Source: Oscillatoria nigro-viridis PCC 7112 (GTDB lineage: Bacteria; Cyanobacteriota; Cyanobacteriia; Cyanobacteriales; Microcoleaceae). From it: 64,000 nt of DNA. The DNA is taken from positions 6,855,445 through 6,919,444 of the forward strand of contig NC_019729.1 in the NCBI RefSeq assembly GCF_000317475.1. The letters are read 5' to 3'. Below, piece after piece: positions 17,101 to 27,386 of this stretch. How positions within the stretch are numbered: position 1 is the first letter of the stretch; the number at the start of each line of letters is the position of its first letter. Under the pieces are notes generated by a model that saw only the letters and a list, made by a program, of their open reading frames with translations, was not told the DNA's origin and ran no database searches. A program made the translations under genes and the position numbers.

Positions 17101-17205
17101 AGCAAGTCCTTGACTGAAATAGACAGGGGAACAAGCGGCCACCCCAAACAGGGTCAAACCAGCAGCCAGAATTTGTGGAATCAAGCGATGCGGTTTTTTA
17201 GTCAT
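14170..17205 (-). CDS. TPR-repeat lipoprotein, about 26 tandem TPRs
   Basis: The product has 1011 residues. The N-terminus is a lipoprotein signal with a lipobox ending at Cys25 (GVAAC). A hydrophobic segment (FFILFAGLAGLAVYY) lies near residue 90. From about residue 110 to the end, 34-residue tetratricopeptide repeats run almost without break, with consensus ADYNQAIELNPKLADAYYNRGLAKSxLGQKEEAI. TPR arrays form superhelical protein-binding scaffolds, so this is probably a membrane-anchored adaptor. Many repeats are nearly identical in DNA (GATTATAATCTGCGATCGCCTC on the plus strand, in variants), so unequal recombination should change their number. Convergent with the ATP-grasp gene. Partner unknown. 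Confidence 0.9.
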   Translation of the reverse strand: MTKKPHRLIPQILAAGLTLFGVAACSPVYFSQGLARANQGDFKGDVADYNPNIDFNASNAIAYRWSDIQYKPEKKEDWSTDDYYKLGFFILFAGLAGLAVYYKLAPTFADAYNNRGLAKYKLGKIEEALSDYNQAIELNPKLASAYLNRGLTKSSLGKKEEALSDYNQAIDLDPKRAAAYVGRALVKHELGKKEEALSDYTKAIDLDSKLDVAYVGRGLVKSELEEKAEAIADYTKAIELNPKDVGAYKNRGLAKFSLGRIEEALADYNQAIDLDPNDADAYNNRGKVKYELGEKEEARADFVKANNLNPKLAVAYYTQGLAKYREGKIEEAIANYNQAIDLNPNYADAYHNRGLAKYNLEKREEAIADYNQAIDLNPKLAAGYNNRGLAKSRLGRIEEALADYNQAIELDANDADAYNNRGNVKYELGAKQEARADFVKANDLNPKLAFVYFKRGVGKSELAEKAEALAAFSNAVNLNPKLAVAYLLRGNIKGEIGNQEEALADYNQAIHLDPKLSAAYVNRGIVKSALGHKAEALADYNQAIHLEPKFSAAYVNRGMVKSDLGQKAEAISDYNQAIELNPKLALAYVNRGAAKSELGHKAEAISDYNQALDLDPKLAVAYANRGSAKYELGQKAEAISDYNQAIDLDPKLAIAYVERGYVKYDLGEKEEAISDYNQAIELNPNYADAYYTRGLANSALGKTEDPLADRTQAIELNPNYSDAYYTRSVANSALETAEEILVDYTQALDLNYNSANAYFRRGSSKSDVEKKAEAIADYNQAIELNPKDAVAYNNRGLAKYNLGENEEALADYNQAIHLNSCYADAYNNRGLAKSFLGQTEEAIADYNQALDLNSCYADAYLNRGLAKSALGQKAEAIADYNQAIDIDPKLAVAYNNRGNTKSALGEKTEAIADYTKAIELNYYNPHPYYNRGLTKYNLGEQEAAIADYSKVIELSYYNAHAYYNRGLAKSDLGQKAEAIADYQKAADLYKYQGNTSDYQEAINKIQELSAE

Positions 17206-17682
17206 AGCCTTTGCAGTTACTAAAATTTAATGGAATTGCTTTTTTAACGGTTTGACAGACTATACCGAATTGTATCTGAGTGTGTAAAAATATAAAACTA
17301 TATTGACCAAAAAAGAGTGTAGGACTATTGCCCGACATTACTACACAACCCTTTTATGAGATCGATGTTGATTTTGCGAGACATACCTAACAGGCGATCG
17401 ACATCTACCAGACGATCGCTCATGTGTCTTCCAGAGACTCAAGCCACTGTCCCATCAAACATTTATCCTGCTGACAGCATAACGGCTGTTTCAAAACGAG
17501 TCTTAAATCTATACAACAATTAACATTCTCAATAAACAAAAATTTATATTTAGGTGCGTCAGCTCGCGTTATATTATCTGCAAATTCAATAACTCTTGGC
17601 TGACCCACCCTACAAGTTTTAACTACTGTAAATCTCCCTGGAACAGGCGTCTCGCCTGTCCATCCCTGCGGTTCAATTCCCC
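17206..17682. other. Intergenic region upstream of the TPR gene with a GGTGGGTCAGCC / GGTGCGTCAGC repeat
   Basis: About 480 bp. Around 17550-17610 are TAGGTGCGTCAGCTCGCG and, inverted, GGCTGACCCACCCTAC, a pair of related repeat halves that I recall from cyanobacterial spacers. A 62-codon open frame on the minus strand is made largely of this repeat and is probably not a gene. The promoter of the TPR gene should lie near 17206-17300. Confidence 0.45.
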
Positions 17683-18111
17683 TTACTTAGCGCGCACCAC
17701 CAACACGGAACAAGGAGCCTCAGCCACAACTTCCGCACTCACCGATCCCTCCAAAATCCGCTTTAAACCGGTTAAACCCCGACAGCCGATCGCAATTAAA
17801 TCGGCCTTATAAATATGAGCCAAACGAACAATTTCTTCTGCAGGTTGTCCCGAAACAATCTCCAATTCGCTCTGGCAAGGCAACTTTTCCTGATAAGATT
17901 GCAGCAACTTCTCTACCTCTCGGTAAGCAATTTCATCTCCCTGAGCGTGAGGTCGATCGACAACCTCGTCAAAATCCGACGTACCATAACTGACAACATG
18001 AACTAGAATCACCTTTGCCGTCGGTTCTAGGTGAAAGTGTCCTACAACTTGCAGTACCTGAGTCGCTAACTCTGAATTGTCGATCGCTACCAAAACAGTA
18101 TTCAATACCAT
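17683..18111 (-). CDS. Universal stress protein (UspA family)
   Basis: The product is 142 residues, one Usp domain and the typical length. It begins VLNTVLVAIDNSELATQVL, the family's first beta strand and acidic residue, and has the ATP-binding signature G-x2-G-x9-G-S in GCRGLTGLKRILEGS before the final strand CSVLVVRAK. ATP-binding Usp proteins accumulate in stress or growth arrest; the molecular role differs between members. It appears to be a single-gene unit between hisD and the TPR gene. Confidence 0.93.
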   Translation of the reverse strand: MVLNTVLVAIDNSELATQVLQVVGHFHLEPTAKVILVHVVSYGTSDFDEVVDRPHAQGDEIAYREVEKLLQSYQEKLPCQSELEIVSGQPAEEIVRLAHIYKADLIAIGCRGLTGLKRILEGSVSAEVVAEAPCSVLVVRAK

Positions 18112-18435
18112 GCACCTTTAAATTTCAGATATTTAGACTTTAAATTTTTCGTTGATTGTCGCCTAATTTCCACAATTTCGCGCTCCCCACCAACATCATT
18201 ATTACCTACCCAAAAACCCGGTTTCTTAACATAATTGCGTCATTTAAGCAAGATTCTTGAAGAAACCGGGTTTCTTAAGCCCGCAGTGCGTAAGTAGGTA
18301 GGTGCAAATAAACTGGATCGCTTGTCACAGAATGTAAAGCTACCATAATCGCAAGAGAATTGCTTCCTTTCATTGCATTTCACTCGCTTTTGACTACCTA
18401 TGTATTTTGCCGATCGCCAATCTCAAATTTACCAT
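18112..18435. repeat. Intergenic region with an AAACCCGGTTTCTT / AAGAAACCGGGTTT inverted repeat
   Basis: At about 18212-18276, AAACCCGGTTTCTTA and AAGAAACCGGGTTT face each other across some 40 bp and could form a long hairpin. Fragments of the same CCGGTTT motif recur at 34939, 44772-44855 and 63584. Next comes AAGTAGGTAGGTGCAAATAAAC at 18291, whose close relative occurs at 29455. No gene is visible. Confidence 0.55.
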
Positions 18436-19749
18436 CTAAAACTCACCCTTTCCCTCATTTTCAGTCCGCAGCCGCACCGAATCCGCGTGAGAAGGAAGCC
18501 CCTCTGCTTCGGCTAAAACATTAATCGCCCTACTCACCTTCTTAAGTGCAGCAGGCGAATATTGAATCAAACTCGAATGCTTGATAAAAGTTTCGACACC
18601 CAGCGGCGACGCATAGCGCGGAGCCCCAGAAGTCGGCAAAGTGTGATTCGGGCCAGCCAAATAATCACCTACAGCTTCCGGCGTCGAGCAGCCCAAGAAA
18701 ATCGCCCCAGCGTGGCGAATTTGGTCGAGCAAAGCCCAGGGATCTGCAACTTGCAATTCCAAGTGTTCGGGCGCAAACTCGTTAGAGAGTTCCGCCGCCG
18801 CTTTGAGCGAGTCAACTACTACGACTAAACCATAGTTGACGATCGCCTTTTCTGTTAAAGTTCGGCGCGGGTGATTTGCCAACTGTCTGTCTACTTCAGC
18901 CACAACCTTCCTAGCCAGCACCGAATCCGCCGTCAGCAAAATTGCCGACGCCATCGAATCGTGCTCAGCTTGAGCCAACATATCCGCAGCCACGTGCACA
19001 GGATTCGCCGAACCATCGGCAATAATCAGCACTTCCGACGGGCCAGCCAGAGAATCGATCCCCACACTCCCGTAAACCAGTTTTTTAGCCAGGGTGACGT
19101 AAATATTCCCCGGCCCAGTAATTAAATCCACCTTCGGAATAGTTTCCGTACCGTAGGCCAAAGCCGCGATCGCCTGCGCCCCGCCGACCCGATAAATCTC
19201 ATCAACTCCCGCTTCCTGAGCCGCTACCAGCACCGCAGGATTCATTTTCTTCTCTTGTCCGGGGGGAGTACACATCACCAGTCTCGGCACCTTGGCGACC
19301 TTCGCAGGAATCGCATTCATGATCACCGAGCTCGGATAGGACGCCTGACCGCCAGGAATGTAGATTCCCGCTCGATCGACCGGCGTGTAGCGCTTGCCCA
19401 AAACAATCTCGTCATCGCCAAACTGCACCCAAGATTTGGGTACGCGCTGTCGGTGAAACGCCTCTACCTGTTTGCAAGCTGTGCGGATGGCATTTAATAA
19501 TTCTTTCGACACCTGCTGGTAAGCAGCATCCAATTCGGCGCCACTCACCCGTACATCTTCCACATTTAGGGTTATGCGGTCAAATTCAGCAGTGTAGTGC
19601 AGCACAGCCTGATCGCCTTTGCGCCTTACAGCTTGCAGCACCTCCCGCACGGTGGCTTCTTTGTGAACGACAAGTTCGTCATGGGTGCGATCGCAGATCC
19701 GTCGCAGTTCAGCTTGTGCCTCAACCCACTGAGTAATGATTCGCAGCAT
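18436..19749 (-). CDS. hisD: Histidinol dehydrogenase
   Basis: The 437-residue product matches the usual length. The enzyme catalyses the last two steps of histidine biosynthesis, oxidising L-histidinol to L-histidine with two NAD+, using zinc, in the cytoplasm. Visible motifs are DRAGIYIPGGQASYPSSVIM, GPGNIYVTLAKK, AGPSEVLIIAD, the zinc-site Gln and His in LAQAEHDSMA, and the catalytic Glu-His pair in FAPEHLEL. It is a lone his gene, as is common in cyanobacteria where his genes are scattered. Confidence 0.97.
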   Translation of the reverse strand: MLRIITQWVEAQAELRRICDRTHDELVVHKEATVREVLQAVRRKGDQAVLHYTAEFDRITLNVEDVRVSGAELDAAYQQVSKELLNAIRTACKQVEAFHRQRVPKSWVQFGDDEIVLGKRYTPVDRAGIYIPGGQASYPSSVIMNAIPAKVAKVPRLVMCTPPGQEKKMNPAVLVAAQEAGVDEIYRVGGAQAIAALAYGTETIPKVDLITGPGNIYVTLAKKLVYGSVGIDSLAGPSEVLIIADGSANPVHVAADMLAQAEHDSMASAILLTADSVLARKVVAEVDRQLANHPRRTLTEKAIVNYGLVVVVDSLKAAAELSNEFAPEHLELQVADPWALLDQIRHAGAIFLGCSTPEAVGDYLAGPNHTLPTSGAPRYASPLGVETFIKHSSLIQYSPAALKKVSRAINVLAEAEGLPSHADSVRLRTENEGKGEF

Positions 19750-19832
19750 GGAGATTAGGAATGCCGTCTATAAATTCACTAACATTTGCTTGACAATTGG
19801 GGATTTTTGTGGGGATATCCTAGAGAAGTAGG

Positions 19833-19978
19833 CTACCACCAGTCCACAAGCTTAAACCGCGATTGTCGCGGAATTTTCCAAGGCTTCAGTGCAGCGTTGA
19901 AATCTCTGTCGAGGATTTTGCCACACTGAGGACAAGTCACAATCTTCTCTCTTGAATTGCCCGCCAAAGAACCGGGTG
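19833..19978 (-). pseudogene. Relic of the C-terminus of an IS200/IS605-type TnpB protein
   Basis: Translating the minus strand from about 19978 to a TAG at 19833-19835 gives AGNSREKIVTCPQCGKILD followed by RDFNAALKPWKIPRQSRFKL and then VDWW. The CPxCG half zinc-ribbon directly followed by DRDxNAA is the hallmark of the TnpB C-terminus, where the Asp is the last RuvC-like catalytic residue. Everything upstream of about residue 300 of a normal TnpB is missing, and the first CxxC pair has been lost. No TnpA, left end or right end is recognisable. This is an old deletion remnant of an IS element. Confidence 0.75.
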
Positions 19979-20338
19979 CGGAGGGAGAGGGTTGGAACGC
20001 AGAGGGGGAGAGTGTCCTACCCCGATAATATCCGAGAGGGAGAGTGTTCGAGCGGGAGAATTTTGGTTCTGCCTTCTAGCTTCTACCTTCAGATCCGGCT
20101 GTCTTCTACCTTCTACCTTCAGCTTTTTACCTTCTACCTTCGGTAAGTGCTTCTTGCCGAAGCCCAAATCACCCGTATTCTTTGTTATAGCTTAACTTGG
20201 ATTTTTCCGAGAATTGGATTTTAAGCAGAATAGGTGCTATATTAGTTTTTCCAACACCTGATAATTTTTTTATAAAAAAACGCCAAATTATTGTATACTT
20301 GAAAATTGCGCGCAACAAACCGTGACTTTAACTCGTGA

Positions 20339-20392
20339 CGGTGGAAACACCGCAAAACGCCTCGGTAACACCCGTGTCATACCTGTGGGTAT
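20339..20392 (+). promoter_or_regulatory. Candidate structured leader upstream of rpsT
   Basis: Within the 350 bp before rpsT, CGGTG-GAAA-CACCG (20339-20352) is a perfect 5-bp stem with a GNRA tetraloop, and TACC-TGTG-GGTA (20380-20391) is a second short hairpin. Several further short complementary stretches follow. S20 is autoregulated through its mRNA in some bacteria, so a leader structure would make sense. I know of no named motif that fits. Confidence 0.35.
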
Positions 20393-20636
20393 TGTCAGGG
20401 GTAAAAAACAGGCAGTTAAATGAGTCAATAAAAAATTATTGCGCGGGCGTCGCCAAAAAGTAGCCACAGACTCAGCTCAATCTGAGCGAATGGAGAGTGG
20501 CTGTCTCACTCCGCCATAAAAAAATCAAGCTTTTTGCGGATCGGTCCCGAAAAGGTTGTCCTTCAAAATCCCCGTGTCTTGGGACTGTCTTGAGACTAGG
20601 GTGTATCAATGAATACCTACTTCCAGCAACTGAACT

Positions 20637-20936
20637 ATGGCAAATATTAAGTCCGCCGTCAAACGAGTCAAAATCGCCGAACGTAACCGCTTGTACAACA
20701 AATCTTACAAGTCAGCGGTCAAAACTTTGATGAAGAAGTATTTCGCTGCCGTAGAGAAGTACGCCGCAGCTCCGAGCCCGGAATTAATGCAAGAAGTCCA
20801 GCAGCGAATGTCTGAGGCTTACAGCAAAATTGACAAAGCTGTCAAAAAAGGTGTACTCCACCGCAACAACGGCGCTCGCAAAAAGTCCCGCTTGGCAAGA
20901 ACCCTCAAGCCGCACGAAGTATCGGTAGCATCTTAA
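20637..20936 (+). CDS. rpsT: 30S ribosomal protein S20
   Basis: The 99-residue product is strongly basic, with the classic start MANIKSAVKRVKIAERNRLYN and the conserved C-terminal part GVLHRNNGARKKSRLA. S20 binds 16S rRNA early in 30S assembly. It is the first gene of the rpsT-tatD-rpoB-rpoC1-rpoC2 order, which I recall as common in cyanobacteria. Here 370 bp of repeat-rich DNA separates it from tatD, so the two may not be cotranscribed. Confidence 0.97.
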   Translation: MANIKSAVKRVKIAERNRLYNKSYKSAVKTLMKKYFAAVEKYAAAPSPELMQEVQQRMSEAYSKIDKAVKKGVLHRNNGARKKSRLARTLKPHEVSVAS

Positions 20937-21308
20937 GGCAGCAGAAAGTTCGGCAACGAAGCAGTGTACAAGATTGAAGGGATGGATGTTGAGGGAAGAA
21001 GTCAATCGATTTTCGATTTTCGATTTTCGATTTTCGATTGAAGCATTGACTTGCGCGAGATAAATACGTTCGGCAAGTTTCATCGGATACAGGTTTTTTA
21101 TTTCTGGATCCTGAGTCTGCTTTCGGAATGAATCACGTGGCGGGTATCCTGGATGCTTGATTGTCAAGCGTGAAGAAGGAAGAAGGAAGAAAGAAGACGG
21201 AAGATTTTTCCCGCACACTCTCTCCCACTGCCACTCCCAGACTCTCTCACTCCCCCCTCGCCCTATCCCACCAGGACTCTCCCGTATCACCTCTAATCTG
21301 CTTCCCCC
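20937..21308. other. Spacer between rpsT and tatD, mostly composite repeat (copy A)
   Basis: About 370 bp. Copy A of the composite repeat fills 21001-21158 (separate entry). It is followed by purine-rich GAAGAAGGAAGAAGGAAGA sequence at about 21172-21205, the same kind of repeat that has been captured inside the ABC transporter gene. The last 60 bp before tatD are pyrimidine-rich. Confidence 0.6.
21001..21158 (-). repeat. Composite repeat copy A: foldable element plus CGAAAAT heptamers
   Basis: In minus orientation it starts AAGCATCCAGGATAC, passes through AATAAAAAACCTGTATCCGAT and TTTATCTCGCGCAAGTCAAT, and reaches ATGCTT at 21041-21046. Then come about four CGAAAAT-type heptamers, ending at CGATTGAC (21001). 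AAGCAT/ATGCTT and GGATAC/GTATCC are inverted pairs, so the element can fold. Copies B and C have the same order of parts. Confidence 0.85.
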
Positions 21309-22088
21309 ATGCAGCTCATCGACACTCACGTTCATATCAACTTTGAAATCTACAAATCTGAGTTAGAAGCCATTCGAGAACGCTGGCGCGAAGCTGGTGT
21401 AGTTCGGCTGGTTCATTCTTGTGTAGAGCCAGAAGAGTTTGCCGGCATTCAAGCAATCGCCAACCAGTTTGCAGAAGTGTCCTTTGCGGTTGGACTCCAC
21501 CCCCTAGATGCGGACAAGTGGAAAGACGAGACTGCAAGCCAGATTAGGGAATTAGCAAGTTCGGACTCTAGGGTAGTGGCGATCGGCGAAACCGGACTGG
21601 ACTTTTATAAAGCTGACGATCGAGAACACCAGTTTAAAGTGTTTGAGGCACAGCTTGCAATCGCCCAGGAACTTGACAAACCAGTCATTATCCACTGTCG
21701 CGACGCCGCCGCCCCAATGGCCGAAATGCTGAGGAACTTTTGGCAAACACGCGGGCCAGTGCGCGGGGTCATGCACTGCTGGGGAGGCACGCCCGAAGAA
21801 ACCCAGTGGTTTTTAGACCTAGGTTTCTACATCAGTTTTAGCGGAACAGTCACCTTTAAAAAAGCCTTGCAAATACAAGAATCAGCTTGTATGGTAAATA
21901 GCGATCGCATCCTGGTCGAGACAGATTGCCCTTTTCTCGCCCCCGTACCCCAGCGGGGAAAACGCAACGAACCAGCCTATGTCTACTACGTAGCCGAGCA
22001 AGTTGCTAAATTGAGAGGAGTTTCTCTCTTAACTTTGTCCCAGCAGACAACCAAAAATGCCTGTCAGCTATTCGGCTTTTCAGTTTAG
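21309..22088 (+). CDS. tatD: TatD-family metal-dependent hydrolase (deoxyribonuclease)
   Basis: The 259-residue product is full length for the YcfH/TatD family, amidohydrolase-fold nucleases acting on DNA ends. Metal ligands are visible in order: HxH in DTHVHINF, Glu in AIGETGLDFY, His in VIIHCRDA, His in MHCWGG and Asp in LVETDCPFLAP. It lies upstream of rpoB as in many cyanobacteria, though 590 bp separates them. TatD was named for E. coli but is not part of the Tat translocase. Confidence 0.94.
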   Translation: MQLIDTHVHINFEIYKSELEAIRERWREAGVVRLVHSCVEPEEFAGIQAIANQFAEVSFAVGLHPLDADKWKDETASQIRELASSDSRVVAIGETGLDFYKADDREHQFKVFEAQLAIAQELDKPVIIHCRDAAAPMAEMLRNFWQTRGPVRGVMHCWGGTPEETQWFLDLGFYISFSGTVTFKKALQIQESACMVNSDRILVETDCPFLAPVPQRGKRNEPAYVYYVAEQVAKLRGVSLLTLSQQTTKNACQLFGFSV

Positions 22089-22676
22089 TTATAGCAGAGC
22101 ACAGAAACCAGGAAAACAGGTCGATTTAGGAGCCAGCGATCGGGAAAATCCCATTTCTATCCTGCCAGAAAAACCGGATTCATCCTTTATAGGAGATTCT
22201 TTTGGCGTTGCCTGCTGCGATCGGATTTGCGTCCTATAATAAAAAGAACCGACCGATCGGGCGTTGGCTGAGTATCCGCGACTGCGATGTCGCCCGCTTG
22301 AGGCCAACACAACGCGAGTACGCTAACCTTCGGGAGCGGTCAAAACTTCAGGCAATACCTCAAACTTACACATCAGAAGCAACTTGGAACCTCAGCAATT
22401 TGGCAATAGCTGTCAAGTCAATTTTAGGAGTCAAAAGTGTAGGGAGTTAACCCCGGGATACCGCGAGATCAGAGCTAAAAGCATCTCGATCGAAACTAAA
22501 ATCCGCACAAAAATAATGCGAGCCACCAGCAATAATAACCGTTGCAGCAGTTGGCAGGCGATCGAAAACATCATATAAATTATCTCACACAATCCATCAA
22601 AAAAACGCAACAAGGTAAAAACGCCAAGCCTTGGCGCCATGTAAAAAGCTAGAGCCACTGCGGAAAAAGGACCCCC
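22089..22676. promoter_or_regulatory. Upstream region of rpoB
   Basis: This gene-free stretch of about 590 bp should contain the rpoB promoter and leader. Around 22256-22315, GGGCGTTGGCTGA and GAGGCCAACAC offer weak pairing with a GCGACTGCGATGTCGCCCGC stem between. AAGGACCCCC just before the ATG at 22677 contains the ribosome-binding site. No promoter boxes can be assigned with confidence. Confidence 0.4.
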
Positions 22677-26063
<3,387 letters not shown>

Positions 26064-26065
26064 GC

Positions 26066-26130
26066 ATTAAAGATTAAAGATTAAAGATTAAAGATTTTTT
26101 GACAGCATTCAATTCTTTAATCTTTAATCG
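26066..26130. repeat. ATTAAAG heptamer array with inverted partner
   Basis: ATTAAAG is repeated four times from 26066, immediately after the rpoB stop. Within 30 bp it is followed by the inverted sequence CTTTAATCTTTAAT, so the two could pair as a long hairpin behind rpoB. A short T-run (ATTTTTTG) lies between them. It could act as a terminator or attenuator, but the stem is all A-T. Confidence 0.7.
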
Positions 26131-26148
26131 ACAATCTCAAATAAAAAT

Positions 26149-26211
26149 GCCTCAGCAGTGGTACGAACACTGGTGAGGCTAATCAACGCTCTAAACAGGA
26201 GAGACGCTGAC
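26149..26211 (+). promoter_or_regulatory. Hairpins in the leader of the HNH endonuclease gene
   Basis: GCCTCA-G-CAGTG-GTACGAA-CACTG-G-TGAGGC (26149-26179) forms an 11-bp stem with one G-G mismatch and a 7-base loop. Directly after it CGCTCT and AGAGACG can pair around AAACAGG, placing the ribosome-binding site AGGAG (26195-26199) partly in a stem. Free-standing homing endonucleases in phages often use such hairpins to limit translation; that this one does is inference. Confidence 0.6.
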
Positions 26212-27309
26212 ATGAATATTGTAACAGTTGTCCCAGGAATAGAAGGAGAATTTGACCGGGCGACAGGCTGTATTAACTGGCAAGGGAGCAAGCTGAAAAA
26301 TGGTTACGGGCGCAAGTGGATTGAGGGCAAAACGGTATTAGTCCACCGATTAGTGCTCGAATCAAAAATACCAGGATTTATAGATTCCGGTTATTTTGCT
26401 TGCCACATCTGCGACAATCCAAGCTGCATCAACCCAGCACATCTCGTAGCTGGAACTGCGGCTGAGAATACGCAGCATATGATCGGCCGCGATCGCAAAA
26501 CTCCCAGACGCAAAAGTATTCCCGGTATTGGTAAACTATCGATCGAACAACTGCGGGAAATTCAGCGTCAATATTTAGCTGGAACCACCAAAAGCCACCT
26601 AATAAAAGAGTATGGCGTACAGTATGACACTATTACTAAGATACTTCAGGCAAAAATTCCCCATAACTTCACTACAGTTCCCCCCGGTTTTGTAGGAGAA
26701 ATTCAAGACAGCGGCTGCATAATTTTTCAAGGTGCAAAGGATGGTCAAGGTGGTTATGGCAGGTACTTTAAAAATGGGAAATCCCAATCAGTTACTCGTG
26801 CTGTTTTAGCAGAGAAATTAGGATGTGAAGTTCCGACTTCGATGGATGCTTGTCATACCTGCGATAATCCCAGTTGTATTAATCCAGAACATCTTTGGGG
26901 TGGAACTCGCACTCAAAATTTATTAGATGCTTCTAAGAAAGGACGCACCCAAGGCAAAAGTCATCCCCTTTCCAATGCCAAATTAGACTGGGAAAAGGTG
27001 CGAGAAATTCGGCTAAAGCTAGCAGCAGGAGAGAGGATGAAGGATGTAGCACAGGAATACAGTGTCGGCCGCAAAACCATACACGATATTAAATATCACG
27101 TCACTTGGAAGGAAGCAGGTCAAGAGGTTCCAGTTCCCTGCATGGGTGGACATCTCGAACGCAAGCTAACTTTTGCTCAAGCTATTGAGATCCGAGAACG
27201 AATTCAAGCCGGAGAATCCATTGCTACAATTGCTCAGGAATTTGGGGTATCCAGAAATATCATTTCTGATATCAAAAGGAATGTCACATATAGAGGAGAA
27301 TTCAATTGA
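26212..27309 (+). CDS. Free-standing HNH endonuclease with two HNH modules, inserted between rpoB and rpoC1
   Basis: The product has about 365 residues. The ATG at 26212 follows AGGAG at a good distance and is preferred to a GTG 54 bases earlier, which lies in a hairpin. Two copies of an HNH zinc-type module are visible: ACHICDNPSCINPAHLVAGT (about residue 65) and ACHTCDNPSCINPEHLWGGT (about 220). Three helix-turn-helix segments of the ExxxGVxxxTIxxI type follow them (HLIKEYGVQYDTITKIL, MKDVAQEYSVGRKTIHDI and IATIAQEFGVSRNIISDI). The order HNH-HTH-HNH-HTH-HTH points to internal duplication. Such proteins nick or cut a specific DNA site and spread selfishly. It is not embedded in an intron or intein that I can recognise. 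Confidence 0.88.
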   Translation: MNIVTVVPGIEGEFDRATGCINWQGSKLKNGYGRKWIEGKTVLVHRLVLESKIPGFIDSGYFACHICDNPSCINPAHLVAGTAAENTQHMIGRDRKTPRRKSIPGIGKLSIEQLREIQRQYLAGTTKSHLIKEYGVQYDTITKILQAKIPHNFTTVPPGFVGEIQDSGCIIFQGAKDGQGGYGRYFKNGKSQSVTRAVLAEKLGCEVPTSMDACHTCDNPSCINPEHLWGGTRTQNLLDASKKGRTQGKSHPLSNAKLDWEKVREIRLKLAAGERMKDVAQEYSVGRKTIHDIKYHVTWKEAGQEVPVPCMGGHLERKLTFAQAIEIRERIQAGESIATIAQEFGVSRNIISDIKRNVTYRGEFN

Positions 27310-27386
27310 TTTAAGCCGCAAAACAAGCCAACAAAAAAGATAAATTACCACAAATAATCTAGTGTAAATCATCAATTGGAGTGAAA

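Larger units (their letters stand above)
19750..20636. other. Spacer between hisD and rpsT: TnpB relic, CCTTCTA repeats and the rpsT leader
   Basis: This 887-bp spacer holds three things. Next to hisD is a relic of a TnpB transposon protein (separate entry). At about 20070-20150 short repeats built on ACCTTCTACCTTC occur. From about 20290 to 20636 lies the likely promoter and leader of rpsT, with several compact hairpins (separate entry). Open frames around 19937-20195 run through repeat sequence and are not credible genes. Confidence 0.6.

Noticed and set aside
17420..17608. 62-codon minus-strand frame
   Set aside because: It is made mainly of the GGTGGGTCAGCC-type spacer repeat.
26149..27309. 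HNH gene with hairpin leader considered as an IscB/HEARO-type RNA-guided system
   Set aside because: The protein has no RuvC-like domain or RRxRR-type bridge helix, only HNH and helix-turn-helix modules. A homing-endonuclease reading fits better.
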